The notes under the pieces are model-generated. The model was not told the DNA's origin and ran no database searches. It saw nothing but the letters and a program-made list of their open reading frames with translations. Positions 9,704 through 18,051 of a DNA stretch of 64,000 nt are shown piece after piece. Every line of letters starts with the position of its first letter. Position 1 is the first letter of the stretch. A program made the position numbers and the translations under genes. Source of the DNA: Leucobacter zeae (GTDB lineage Bacteria; Actinomycetota; Actinomycetes; Actinomycetales; Microbacteriaceae); NCBI RefSeq assembly GCF_016758175.1, contig NZ_QYAB01000001.1, positions 887,066 to 951,065 of the forward strand, written 5' to 3'.

Positions 9704-9811
9704 GTGTGCTCCTTGGCGTCATCGGAATCCGCCGCGCGCCTGATGCGCATCGCCGCGGACTCGCTCGGTACTGGTGCGGAGGGGCGATCGGACCGCACCG
9801 CATGGTCCTCC

Positions 9812-9828
9812 AGTCTACGCGGTAGGCT
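9812..9828. promoter_or_regulatory. Divergent -10 boxes of fbaA and glpX
   Basis: Minus strand TAGACT (9817-9812) faces fbaA and implies a leader of about 100 nt. Plus strand TAGGCT (9823-9828) ends 6 nt before the glpX ATG and implies a leaderless or nearly leaderless mRNA. Confidence 0.5.
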
Positions 9829-9834
9829 GGAGGC

Positions 9835-10818
9835 ATGACTGAACCTGTTTCGCTCGGCGAATGGCAGCCCGACCGCAACCTCGCGATGGAGCTCGTCCGC
9901 GCGACCGAGGCGGCGGCGATGCGCGCCACCCCCTGGATCGGACGCGGCGACAAGAACGGAGCCGACGGCGCGGCGGTCGACGCCATGCGCAGGTTCCTCG
10001 CGACCGTGAACATGAACGGCACCGTCGTGATCGGCGAGGGCGAGAAGGACGACGCGCCCTGGCTGTACAACGGCGAGGTCGTGGGCAACGGCCAGGGCGC
10101 CGATTGCGATGTCGCGGTCGACCCGATCGACGGCACCCGCCTCACCGCGGAGGGCCGCCCCGGCGCGCTCTCGGTGATCGCCGTCGCCGACCGCGGCAGC
10201 ATGTACGACCCCTCGGCCGTCTTCTACATGGACAAGCTGGTCTGCGGTCCCGACGGCGTCGGCGTCGTCGACATCCGCAAGCCCATCGGCGCGAACATCC
10301 GCGACCTCGCCAAGGCGAAGAAGTGCGACGTCTCGGACATCCGCGTCGCCGTGCTCGACCGCCCGCGGCACGAGCAGCTCATCGCCGAGATCCGCGAGGC
10401 GGGCGCCGGCACGCGCCTCCTCATGGACGGCGACGTGGCGGGCGGCGTCAACGCGGCACGCTGGGACTCGCGGATCGACATGTGCGTCGGCATCGGCGGC
10501 ACCCCCGAGGGCATCATCACCGCCTGCGCGGTGAAGGCGCTGGGCGGCGTCATCCAGGGCCGCCTGTGGCCGAAGGACGACGACGAGCGCCAGAAGGCGA
10601 TCGACGCTGGTCACGACCTGAGCCGGGTGCTCGAGGCGAACGACCTCGTCGCGAGCGACAACGCCTACTTCGTCGCCACCGGCATCACGTCGGCCGACTT
10701 CGTCGAGGGCGTGCAGCGCCGCGGCCCGTTCGTGCGCGCCGAGAGCATCGTGATGCGCTCGCACTCGGGCACGATCCGCCACGTCATCAGCGACATGGAT
10801 CCCAAGCGCTGGAGCTGA
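9835..10818 (+). CDS. glpX: Class II fructose-1,6-bisphosphatase
   Basis: Hydrolyses fructose 1,6-bisphosphate to fructose 6-phosphate, the committed gluconeogenic step; in Actinobacteria the GlpX type is often the only FBPase. 327 residues. The metal and phosphate-binding motifs are IGEGEKDDAP (66-75) and DPIDGTRLTAEGRPGALSV (96-114), with GGTPEGIITACAVKALGG further on. The start is fixed by TAGGCT 6 nt upstream. A strong hairpin follows at 10840-10869. Its divergent neighbour is the aldolase that makes its substrate. Confidence 0.97.
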   Translation: MTEPVSLGEWQPDRNLAMELVRATEAAAMRATPWIGRGDKNGADGAAVDAMRRFLATVNMNGTVVIGEGEKDDAPWLYNGEVVGNGQGADCDVAVDPIDGTRLTAEGRPGALSVIAVADRGSMYDPSAVFYMDKLVCGPDGVGVVDIRKPIGANIRDLAKAKKCDVSDIRVAVLDRPRHEQLIAEIREAGAGTRLLMDGDVAGGVNAARWDSRIDMCVGIGGTPEGIITACAVKALGGVIQGRLWPKDDDERQKAIDAGHDLSRVLEANDLVASDNAYFVATGITSADFVEGVQRRGPFVRAESIVMRSHSGTIRHVISDMDPKRWS

Positions 10819-10839
10819 CCGCGCACCAGCGGCGGATGC

Positions 10840-10871
10840 GCGGCACCCGGGCCTCGGCCCGGGTGCCGCTT
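10840..10871 (+). terminator. Hairpin terminator after glpX
   Basis: Arms GCGGCACCCGGGC (10840-10852) and GCCCGGGTGCCGC (10857-10869) pair perfectly around CTCG, followed by TT. Confidence 0.8.
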
Positions 10872-10940
10872 CCCGTTTCGGCGCGCGGAGGCGGATCGCG
10901 CCTGCGCCGGTGATCGCGACGGGCAGGTTACGCTCGGCAC

Positions 10941-11747
10941 ATGGATCTCGCACAGTTCTTCGCCGGTCGCACGGGGGCCGCCCGACTTCCCGACGGCCAG
11001 GCAGCGGTGCTCGAGTCGGTCGACCTGGGGATGCTGCGCGTCCGCTCGGGGCGGCTCGCGCTCTGCGACGCGATCTGGCTCGAGGCACCGCTCGTCGTGC
11101 CGGTGCCGCCGGGGGAGTATCGCGTCGGGCTGACACGCGCGGCGGTGCCGGAGACGTACGCGATCACCGGGCATCGCGACGCCTATCTGAGCATCGTGCT
11201 CTCGGACTCGCCGACGGTCCGGATCGAGCCCGCGCGGGTCGAGCCCGACTCCACGGATTGGCGCGACACTCCTGCCGGCGGGCTCGCGGGGGTGCCGGGG
11301 CTCGTCGGCGTGCCGACGACGATGTACAACATCGCGGTGGTGGATGCCGACGCGATCGCCCCGGGTATGCCCGAGGACCCGGACACCTGGTACGAGTCGG
11401 TCGTCTCGGGCTGGTTCGCGACGATGGACACCGACGCCCTGGGGCCGCACGGCACCGTGAACGCCGTGCTGCCGAGGTCGGCGACGGGGGACAACATCGT
11501 CGTGGCGCTCACGGGGGGCGGAGCCCTGCCCTTCCCGGTGATCGCGAGCTGCGACGCATCCGGCCGGATGACGGGCGTGCACGTCGACCTGCTCGCGATG
11601 GGCGACCTCGCGACGGCGCTGGGGGCGGAGATCGGGCCGGACCGCTTCCTCGTGGAGGAGCAGGAGGCCGAGCGCCAGGCCGAACAGCGTGCGGAACGCC
11701 GGGGCGGGATCCGCGGGTTCTGGGACCGCCTCACCGGCCGCGACTGA
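10941..11747 (+). CDS. DUF4241 domain protein
   Basis: 268 residues, soluble. The middle part carries features of DUF4241: GEYRVGLTRA, AYLSIVLSDSPTVRIEPA (about 75-92) and YNIAVVDADAIAP, ending in the phosphate-loop-like PFPVIASCDASGRMTGVHVDL (split: PFPVIASCDASG then RMTGVHVDL, about 194-214). The family is uncharacterised; some members occur near toxin-immunity loci, but no toxin gene is beside this one. The C-terminal 30 residues are charged (QEAERQAEQRAERR). TACGCT (10929-10934) ends 6 nt before the ATG. It converges on rmuC with a 21-bp gap. Confidence 0.8.
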   Translation: MDLAQFFAGRTGAARLPDGQAAVLESVDLGMLRVRSGRLALCDAIWLEAPLVVPVPPGEYRVGLTRAAVPETYAITGHRDAYLSIVLSDSPTVRIEPARVEPDSTDWRDTPAGGLAGVPGLVGVPTTMYNIAVVDADAIAPGMPEDPDTWYESVVSGWFATMDTDALGPHGTVNAVLPRSATGDNIVVALTGGGALPFPVIASCDASGRMTGVHVDLLAMGDLATALGAEIGPDRFLVEEQEAERQAEQRAERRGGIRGFWDRLTGRD

Positions 11748-11768
11748 GGCGCGGTCGCTGGCCGGAGC

Positions 11769-13136
11769 TCAGTCGGTCTCCGATTCCCGGTCGGTCTCCG
11801 CTTCCCGGTCGTCCCAGAGCGCGGCGAGCCGTGCCGGCTCCGGTTCGGGCGTCGGGCGCAGCTCGGGCGCGACGAGCGGGCGCACGGCGGCCTCGAGCTG
11901 CTCGGGTTCGAAGCCGATCTTCTCGCCGTTCAGCGCCCCGATCTTGCGGGTGGTGGGGAGCACCTGGCGTTCGAGCGAGCCGACGAAGGCGTTGTAGTCC
12001 TGCACTCCGCGGGAGAGCGTGCGACCGAGCTTGTCGAGATGCGTGGCCGTACGGCCGATCCGCGTGTGGAACTCGCGGCTCAGGTCGAACAGGGTGCGGG
12101 CCTCGGCCGTGAGGGATTCCTGGCGCCAGCTGTGCGCGATCGACTTGAGGATGGCCCACAGGCTGACGGGCGACGCGAGCGCGACCTTCCGCTCGAACGC
12201 GTACTCGAGCAGCAGTGGGTCGGTGTCGAGCGCGCTCGACAGCAGCGACTCGCTCGGCACGAATGCGACGACGAGCTCGGGGGAGTCCGGCAGCGCGGAC
12301 CAGTAGTCGCGATTGCCGAGGGCGACGATGTGCTCGCGCAGAGCCTTGGCGTGCTGCGCGAGCAGCGCGCTGCGTCGCGCTTCGACGGCCGCGTGCCGTG
12401 ATCCCGCGTCGCCGTGCGTCTCCGCGCCGGGTTCGCCGAGGTGCTGCGCCTGCAGATAGGCGTCGAACGGGACCTTGGCGTCGATCGCGATGGACTTGCC
12501 GCCGGGGAGGCGCACGACGAGGTCGGGCCTGAGCGTGCCGCGCTCCGTCGTCAGGTTCGCCTGCACCTCGAAGTCGACGTGCTCGATCATTCCCGCGGCC
12601 TCGATGATGCGCCGCAGCTGCGTCTCGCCCCAGATGCCCCTGGTGTTGTTCGAGCGCAGCGCCGACGCGAGCGTCTCAGCGGTGCCCCTCAGCCGTTCCT
12701 CGGCCCGGGTGGCCTGCCGCAGCTGCTCGGCCAGCTCGCCGTGCTGCTCGGCGCGCTGCTGCTCCAGCGTCGTCACGGTGCTCTCGAGCTTCCCGAGGCT
12801 CTCCCGCAGCGGGGCGAGCTGCTGCAGCACCCGCTGCTCCTCGCGATCGAGGTCGGCGCGCTGCTGCGCTGCGCGGTGCGCGTCGCGCAGCCGGTCCTCG
12901 AGTCCCTGGGCGCGCGTCTCCGCCGCCGCGAGCTCCTCGCGCAAGAGGCGCGATCCGGCCTCCGCGTCGAGCCTGACGCGCTGCGCGAGCACGGCGCGCT
13001 CCTGCTCCGCGCGCGACTCGGACTCCGCGGCGCGCCGAGCGGCGCCGGTCGCGGCGAGGCGATGCCCGGCGAAGGCGCCGGCAGCCCCGAACACGAGGGC
13101 CGTGGCGAGGAGGAGCAATGCGGTGAGTGCGGTCAT
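11769..13136 (-). CDS. rmuC: DNA recombination protein RmuC
   Basis: RmuC-family protein, implicated in limiting inversions and rearrangements; it has a predicted restriction-like nuclease fold. 455 residues from the ATG at 13136. An N-terminal membrane helix (about 2-20) is followed by a long coiled coil (about 30-165) rich in R, E, A, L and Q. The RmuC core then shows NNTRGIWGETQLRRIIEAAG, LPGGKSIAIDAKVPFDAYL, VAFVPSESLLSSALDTDPLL and ALASPVSLWAILKSIAHSW. An acidic tail (DDREAETDRESETD) ends the chain. The open frame extends upstream of 13136, but only this ATG places the anchor helix at the N-terminus. Confidence 0.93.
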   Translation of the reverse strand: MTALTALLLLATALVFGAAGAFAGHRLAATGAARRAAESESRAEQERAVLAQRVRLDAEAGSRLLREELAAAETRAQGLEDRLRDAHRAAQQRADLDREEQRVLQQLAPLRESLGKLESTVTTLEQQRAEQHGELAEQLRQATRAEERLRGTAETLASALRSNNTRGIWGETQLRRIIEAAGMIEHVDFEVQANLTTERGTLRPDLVVRLPGGKSIAIDAKVPFDAYLQAQHLGEPGAETHGDAGSRHAAVEARRSALLAQHAKALREHIVALGNRDYWSALPDSPELVVAFVPSESLLSSALDTDPLLLEYAFERKVALASPVSLWAILKSIAHSWRQESLTAEARTLFDLSREFHTRIGRTATHLDKLGRTLSRGVQDYNAFVGSLERQVLPTTRKIGALNGEKIGFEPEQLEAAVRPLVAPELRPTPEPEPARLAALWDDREAETDRESETD

Positions 13137-13204
13137 GCGTCCATGGTGCCAGCGACCACCGACATCGCGGCGGTGCCCGGCACCGGGGGCGTCACCGGTA
13201 TCGC

Positions 13205-14602
13205 CTACTCGACGACTTCCTGGTCGAAGTCGGTCCACGGCGTGCGCAGCCGCACCTCGTCGAAGTCCCCGCTGCGCGCCACCTCCCGGAGCAGGCGCCC
13301 GGCATCGGCCGCGGCGTCGCGACTCACGGTGTCCTCCAGCACGACCGTCAGGTCCGTCGTGCCGCGCGTGACGTCCAGGATCACCCGATCCACCTCGGCG
13401 AGTTCGCGTTCGGCGGTCATCGCCGTCGTCAGCGCGTCCGAGAACGACTCCGGCGGTTCGGCCATCGGCCGCACGGCGACCCAGAACCGCTTCGGGTCGG
13501 GCCCGAGCACGCGGAAGGAGGCGCGGATCTCGCCGGCGCCGACGAGCACGTTCGCAGCGGCGGCGGTTCCCGCGAGGTCGCGCGTGCGGACCTCGAGCTC
13601 GCCGCCCGGCCGGTCTCCCGGGAAGACGAGCTCGGCCCCGCCGGGAACCGAGACCAGGTCCGAGATGAGCCCGGATTCGCGATCCGGGTCCGCGTTCGCA
13701 TCGATCCGGGGGAGCGGAGTGTCGAGATCGATCTCCGCATCGGCTGCGGCCTCCCGCAGCGCAGCGACGGCATCGCTCCTATCCGCCGAGGTCGAGAGCA
13801 GCTCGACGGTGACCCCGTCCCGCGAGGCTCGAACCGCGCCGTGCGGCAGGTCGAGCGCGGCCCGCAGCACCGGGAGCATCGGTTCGAGCTCGTCGCCGGG
13901 CGACAGATGCGCCGTGACCCCCGGGCTCGTGGAGAGCGTGGAGCCCACGCTCGAGTCGAACGCCAGGGCGCGGTCTCCCAGATGCGCGTGCAGTTCGCGG
14001 AGCGCATCGAGCAGCATCGAGCTCTCGGGCGCTGTCGCCCGGATCCGGACCGAGCCGGCGGGCGGCTGCGGAACGGGCGGCGTCGCTCCCGAGGACGCGT
14101 CGCCGCCCGGGTCGTCACGGCCGGCCTCACCCTCGTCGGTGCTCGGGACGATCCCGAACAGAGTGAAGTCACCCGTGAACCCGGTGCCGAGCGCCCGTGC
14201 CGCGGCGGTGGTGCGGGCGAAGGCGTTCAACAGGTCAGGATCGATGCACGACTCGTCCTCGATCGTCATCTCGACGCGCACGGGCTCTGCGCCGTACGCG
14301 CCCGTGGCGACCCGCACGCTGTTCATCGTCGTCTCGGCGGAGCAGCTCGCCTCCGAGATGCTCGCGGCCTGGGCCTCGGTGAGCTCATCGGAGAGGAGGA
14401 TCTCGCCGGTGTAGCGCGGCCCCGTCGTGAGGAAGCCGCTGTCGTAGCTCCAGTCCACGGCGTCGACCCCGTCGTTCCGCTCGATGGCGCCGGCCCAGCC
14501 GCGCTGGCTGAGGCCCCAGCTCGCGCAGCCCGTGAGCGCGACGGCGCTCGCCGCGACGAGGGCGACGGCTCCGACGGCGGTGCGGCTGCGGGTGCTGCGC
14601 AT
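13205..14602 (-). CDS. Hypothetical lipoprotein
   Basis: 465 residues, no family recognised. It has a clear lipoprotein signal, with basic residues 2-7, a hydrophobic core and LTGC ending at C26. The rest is extracytoplasmic with no further membrane helix: alternating alpha/beta segments, with a low-complexity acidic/proline linker near 150-175 (DEGEAGRDDPGGDASSGATP). The body appears to hold two related halves, each with a V(T/E)L-type strand followed by an ALREAAADA- or LDALRELHAH-type helix. TACGAT (minus strand, 14614-14609) ends 6 nt before the ATG. It lies between an exonuclease gene and rmuC, all on the minus strand. Confidence 0.75.
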   Translation of the reverse strand: MRSTRSRTAVGAVALVAASAVALTGCASWGLSQRGWAGAIERNDGVDAVDWSYDSGFLTTGPRYTGEILLSDELTEAQAASISEASCSAETTMNSVRVATGAYGAEPVRVEMTIEDESCIDPDLLNAFARTTAAARALGTGFTGDFTLFGIVPSTDEGEAGRDDPGGDASSGATPPVPQPPAGSVRIRATAPESSMLLDALRELHAHLGDRALAFDSSVGSTLSTSPGVTAHLSPGDELEPMLPVLRAALDLPHGAVRASRDGVTVELLSTSADRSDAVAALREAAADAEIDLDTPLPRIDANADPDRESGLISDLVSVPGGAELVFPGDRPGGELEVRTRDLAGTAAAANVLVGAGEIRASFRVLGPDPKRFWVAVRPMAEPPESFSDALTTAMTAERELAEVDRVILDVTRGTTDLTVVLEDTVSRDAAADAGRLLREVARSGDFDEVRLRTPWTDFDQEVVE

Positions 14603-14627
14603 ACCCCCATCGTAGGGGCGGCCGCGG

Positions 14628-15212
14628 TCAGAGCTTCAGGGGGATGGCCTTGAGCGGGTGGAGCCTGAGCCCAGTGGCCTTCGCGAGCGCCGTGACGTCC
14701 GCGGCGCCGTGGCGGGCCGCGGCGTCCACGATGATCGCCGCGCAGGCCTCGGCATCGGCGAGGGCGTCGTGGTGCGCGAACTCGCCGTAGCCCGCGGCGG
14801 CGGCGGCCAGCGGCAGCCGGTGCGACGGGATCTCGTAGGTCTTGCGCGAGACCTGCACGCTGCAGAGGTAGCGCAGCCGCGGGGTCGGGGTGATCGTCTC
14901 GGCGCAGGCCGCGCGGATGACGCCCATATCGAAGCTCGCGTTGTGCGCGACGACCACGTCGTCGCCGATGAAGTCGCGGAGGTCGGTGAGCTGGTCCGCC
15001 CAGTCGGAGGCATCGGCCACCATCGCGGCGGTGATCCCGTGGATCCTGATGTTGAACGGGAGGAACTCCGCGTGGCCCGCGGGCGGGCGGATCAACCAGG
15101 AGACCCGCTCGGCCACACGGCCATCGCGCACGCGCACCATGCCGACGGCGCAGGCCGATGACGGATGGCTGTTCGCGGTCTCGAAGTCGATGGCGGTGAA
15201 GTCGATGGGCAC
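14628..15212 (-). CDS. DEDDh 3'-5' exonuclease (DNA polymerase III epsilon-like)
   Basis: Single-domain exonuclease of the DnaQ fold, 194 residues from the GTG at 15212. The Exo I motif is DFET (D9, E11), Exo II is HNASFD (D95), and Exo III is HHDALAD (H148, D153). All four acidic metal ligands and the catalytic histidine are present. The length is that of stand-alone proofreading-like nucleases rather than full epsilon. An in-frame GTG at 15230 would add six residues. I prefer 15212 because the fold begins at once (PIDFTAIDFETA), but neither start has a strong ribosome-binding site. Confidence 0.88.
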   Translation of the reverse strand: MPIDFTAIDFETANSHPSSACAVGMVRVRDGRVAERVSWLIRPPAGHAEFLPFNIRIHGITAAMVADASDWADQLTDLRDFIGDDVVVAHNASFDMGVIRAACAETITPTPRLRYLCSVQVSRKTYEIPSHRLPLAAAAAGYGEFAHHDALADAEACAAIIVDAAARHGAADVTALAKATGLRLHPLKAIPLKL

Positions 15213-15348
15213 GCATCTAGGGTGGCACACGCCACTGACAGCGGTGCTGGGCGGACACCGGTCCCGCGCTCACGCGGCCGGCTTCGCTGGTGCGACAATG
15301 GGCGTATCGGTGCCGCGTTCATCGCGGCGAACGAGAAGGAGCGTCGGA

Positions 15349-15816
15349 ATGATCCCCGCCATCAACTACTGGGCCGTGCTCGCGGCCACCGTCTCGACCA
15401 TGGTCGTCGGCGCGATCTGGTACTCGAAGGGCGTGATGGGCGCTCGCTGGATGCGGTTGACCGGCGTGCAACCCGAGGGCAAGCCCGCCATCGCGATCGT
15501 CGTGCCGCTGCTGCTGACGCTGGTCGTCAGCTTCGTCACCTCCTGGGCGCTGGCCTGGGTCGTCGGGAAGATCGTGCTCGTGCCCGTCGGGCCCCTCGAG
15601 GATCGCGCCGAGCTCATCGACCGCTTCGCGTTCTTCGGTGTCTCGATCATCGCCGCGCTCATCCTGTGGGCCGGTTTCACCGCGGCGCGATTCGCGACCC
15701 ACGACGCGTTCGAGGGGAGGCCCGCCGCGCTCACGCTGCTGAACATCGCGCACGAGCTCGTCACGATCCTCCTCGTCGCCGTCGTGATCGGGGTCTGGCC
15801 GCCCGCCATCGCCTGA
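15349..15816 (+). CDS. DUF1761 integral membrane protein
   Basis: 155 residues with four predicted membrane helices (about 8-27, 51-75, 98-118 and 130-150). The opening NYWAVLAATVSTMVVGAIWY and the following GARWMRLTGV are the DUF1761 signature. Family function is unknown. AGAAGGAG (15334-15341) is a good ribosome-binding site 7 nt before the ATG, which sets the start inside a longer open frame. It is followed after 55 bp by ychF in the same direction, but ychF has its own -10 box. Confidence 0.85.
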   Translation: MIPAINYWAVLAATVSTMVVGAIWYSKGVMGARWMRLTGVQPEGKPAIAIVVPLLLTLVVSFVTSWALAWVVGKIVLVPVGPLEDRAELIDRFAFFGVSIIAALILWAGFTAARFATHDAFEGRPAALTLLNIAHELVTILLVAVVIGVWPPAIA

Positions 15817-15857
15817 GCATCGGTGGTCCCGCGCGCCGGATCGGCGGATCCCTCGCG

Positions 15858-15863
15858 TAGACT
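15858..15863 (+). promoter_or_regulatory. -10 hexamer of ychF (TAGACT)
   Basis: TAGACT ends 8 nt before the GTG start of ychF. The distance fits a transcript starting at or next to the initiation codon. Confidence 0.55.
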
Positions 15864-15871
15864 AGACCCTC

Positions 15872-16945
15872 GTGGCTTTGACTATCGGAATCGTGGGGCT
15901 GCCGAATGTCGGCAAGTCGACCCTCTTCAACGCGCTCACCCAGAACGACGCGCTCGCCGCGAACTACCCGTTCGCGACCATCGAGCCGAACATCGGAGTC
16001 GTGAACCTGCCCGACCCGCGTCTCGACAAGCTCGCGGAGATATTCGGCAGCGAGAAGATCCTGCCGGCCCCCGTCAGCTTCGTCGACATCGCGGGCATCG
16101 TGCGCGGCGCGAGCGAGGGCGAGGGCCTCGGCAACCAGTTCCTCGCGAACATCCGCGAGGCCGACGCGATCGCGCAGGTCGTGCGCGGCTTCTCCGACCC
16201 CGACGTGGTGCACGTCGACGGCGCGGTCAACCCGGCGGGCGACATGGAGACGATCAACACCGAGCTGATCATCGCCGACATGCAGACCATCGAGAAGGCG
16301 CTCGTGCGCTTCGAGAAGGAGCTGAAGAACAAGAAGATCGACCCCGCGGTCGTCGAGACGGCGAAGGCCGCGCAGGCGGCGCTGAACGACGGAACGGTGC
16401 TCTCGCAGTCCGGGATCGACCTCGAGCCGATCAGGGAACTCGGCCTGCTCACCGCGAAGCCGTTCCTCTACGTCTTCAACGTCGACGAGACGGTGCTGCA
16501 GGATCGCGCGAAGCTCGACGAGCTCTCGGCGCTCGTGGCGCCCGCGAAGGCCATCTTCCTCGACGCGAAGATCGAGAGCGAGCTCATCGAGCTCGACGCC
16601 GAGGACGCCGCCGAGCTGCTCGCCTCGATCGGCCAGGAGGAGAGCGGCCTCGACCAGCTCGCCCGCGTCGGCTTCGACACCCTCGGCCTGCAGACCTACC
16701 TCACCGCCGGCCCCAAGGAGGCGCGCGCCTGGACCATTCGCAAGGGATCGACGGCCCCTCAGGCGGCCGGCGCGATCCACACCGACTTCGAGAAGGGCTT
16801 CATCAAGGGCGAGATCATCTCGTTCGAGGACCTCGTCGAGGCCGGATCGGTCGCCGAGGCACGTGCCAAGGGCAAGGCCCGCATGGAGGGCAAGGACTAC
16901 GTGATGCAGGACGGCGACGTCTGCGAGTGGCGGTTCAACGTCTGA
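15872..16945 (+). CDS. ychF: Redox-regulated ATPase YchF (Obg family)
   Basis: P-loop NTPase of the Obg family that prefers ATP, binds ribosomes and tunes stress responses. 357 residues from a GTG. Walker A is GLPNVGKST (9-17) and G3 is DIAG in FVDIAGIVRGAS. The G4 position reads NVDE instead of NKxD, as expected for the ATP-preferring YchF branch. A coiled-coil insertion (about 130-165) and the C-terminal TGS domain (GPKEARAWTIRKGSTAPQAA onward) are intact. A strong shared terminator follows. Confidence 0.96.
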   Translation: MALTIGIVGLPNVGKSTLFNALTQNDALAANYPFATIEPNIGVVNLPDPRLDKLAEIFGSEKILPAPVSFVDIAGIVRGASEGEGLGNQFLANIREADAIAQVVRGFSDPDVVHVDGAVNPAGDMETINTELIIADMQTIEKALVRFEKELKNKKIDPAVVETAKAAQAALNDGTVLSQSGIDLEPIRELGLLTAKPFLYVFNVDETVLQDRAKLDELSALVAPAKAIFLDAKIESELIELDAEDAAELLASIGQEESGLDQLARVGFDTLGLQTYLTAGPKEARAWTIRKGSTAPQAAGAIHTDFEKGFIKGEIISFEDLVEAGSVAEARAKGKARMEGKDYVMQDGDVCEWRFNV

Positions 16946-16987
16946 CCCCTGACGCCGCCGCGTTCGGCCGGAAGCCGAGCGGCGCGA

Positions 16988-17033
16988 GAACGCACTGCAG
17001 CCGGCGGGATCTCCCGCCGGCTGCAGTGCGTTC
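16988..17033. terminator. Bidirectional terminator between ychF and the CNNM pair
   Basis: A perfect inverted repeat with 22-bp arms: 16988-17009 (GAACGCACTGCAGCCGGCGG, then GA) and 17012-17033, around TC. It sits exactly between two converging genes, 4 bp from the CNNM stop codon. Confidence 0.9.
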
Positions 17034-17037
17034 CGCG

Positions 17038-18051
17038 TCAGGCCTCCGGCGGTGTCGACGCGGGGAGGATCTCCCGGAGCAGGTCGGCCAGCGTCACGAC
17101 CCCCAGCAGCCGACCATCGCTCACGACCGTCGCGAGCTGGACGCGACTCCTCCGCATGCGCGCGAGCGCGTCATGGGCCGGGGTGCTCGGGGAGACCGAC
17201 AGCGCCTCACGGGAGAGCCCGAGCGCAGGGGTGCCCGGTGCGACCAGCAGGGTGTCGCGTACATGCGCGACGCGCGCCGAGGCGCCGGTTCCGACCAGAA
17301 TGCGCAGATGGCCGGATGCCGATGCGGCAGCCTGGAGATCGGCAGCGGTCGCCTCGACGGCGACCGAGGTGGGGGCCCGATCCGCGCGGACGATGTCGCC
17401 GACGGTGATGCTGCTGAGCGCGATCGCCTGCGCGATCGGCTCCGAGTACTGCTCCTCGAGCGTTCCGGCCGAGCGCGAATGCGCGACGAGCTCTCGGATG
17501 GTGTCGGCGTCCTGCCCGCCTGCGGCGGCCTTCTCGACGGGCTCGACGCCCGATGCGCGCACGAGCCGGTTCGCGATGCGGTTGATCCACAGCAGGAAGG
17601 GCCGCAGGGGCCAGGTCATGGCGCGGGCGAGCACGCCGGTCGCCTTCGCAGCGGTCTCGGGGTGGGCGATCGCCCACGACTTCGGCGCCATCTCGCCGAT
17701 GACCAGGTGCAGGAAGGTGACCACGACGAGCGCCAGCACGAACGCGACGACGTCGGCCGCGACCGCCGGCAGACCCCACTGCTCGAGCACGGGTGCGAGG
17801 GCGTAGTCGATCGCCGGTTTCGTCACGGCGCCGAGGAGGAACGTGCACGCCGTGATGCCCAGCTGGGCGAACGCGAGCATGACGGTGAGTTCGTTCATGC
17901 CGCGCAGCGCCGCTCGGGCCGAGGCGCTGCGGGAGGCCTCCTCCTCCAAGCGGTGCCGTCGTGCGGCGAGCAGCGCGAACTCGACGATCACGAAGAACGC
18001 GCTCGCGACGATCAGCGCGATCGTGATGACGGTGACCATCCACCAGCTCAT
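17038..18051 (-). CDS. CNNM-domain membrane protein with CBS pair
   Basis: 337 residues. The CNNM transmembrane domain (DUF21) opens with WMVTVITIALIVASAFFVIV, then ALLAARRHRLEEEA, and has about four helices in residues 1-170. A CBS domain pair follows (about 190-330, ending LATVVSDGRLLGVVTLADLL). Relatives are Mg2+/Co2+ export proteins of the CorC/TlyC group; direct ion transport by this protein is inferred. It lacks the C-terminal CorC_HlyC domain that its upstream partner has. Its ATG overlaps the partner's stop (ATGA), so the two are coupled and probably form a heteromer. Confidence 0.88.
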   Translation of the reverse strand: MSWWMVTVITIALIVASAFFVIVEFALLAARRHRLEEEASRSASARAALRGMNELTVMLAFAQLGITACTFLLGAVTKPAIDYALAPVLEQWGLPAVAADVVAFVLALVVVTFLHLVIGEMAPKSWAIAHPETAAKATGVLARAMTWPLRPFLLWINRIANRLVRASGVEPVEKAAAGGQDADTIRELVAHSRSAGTLEEQYSEPIAQAIALSSITVGDIVRADRAPTSVAVEATAADLQAAASASGHLRILVGTGASARVAHVRDTLLVAPGTPALGLSREALSVSPSTPAHDALARMRRSRVQLATVVSDGRLLGVVTLADLLREILPASTPPEA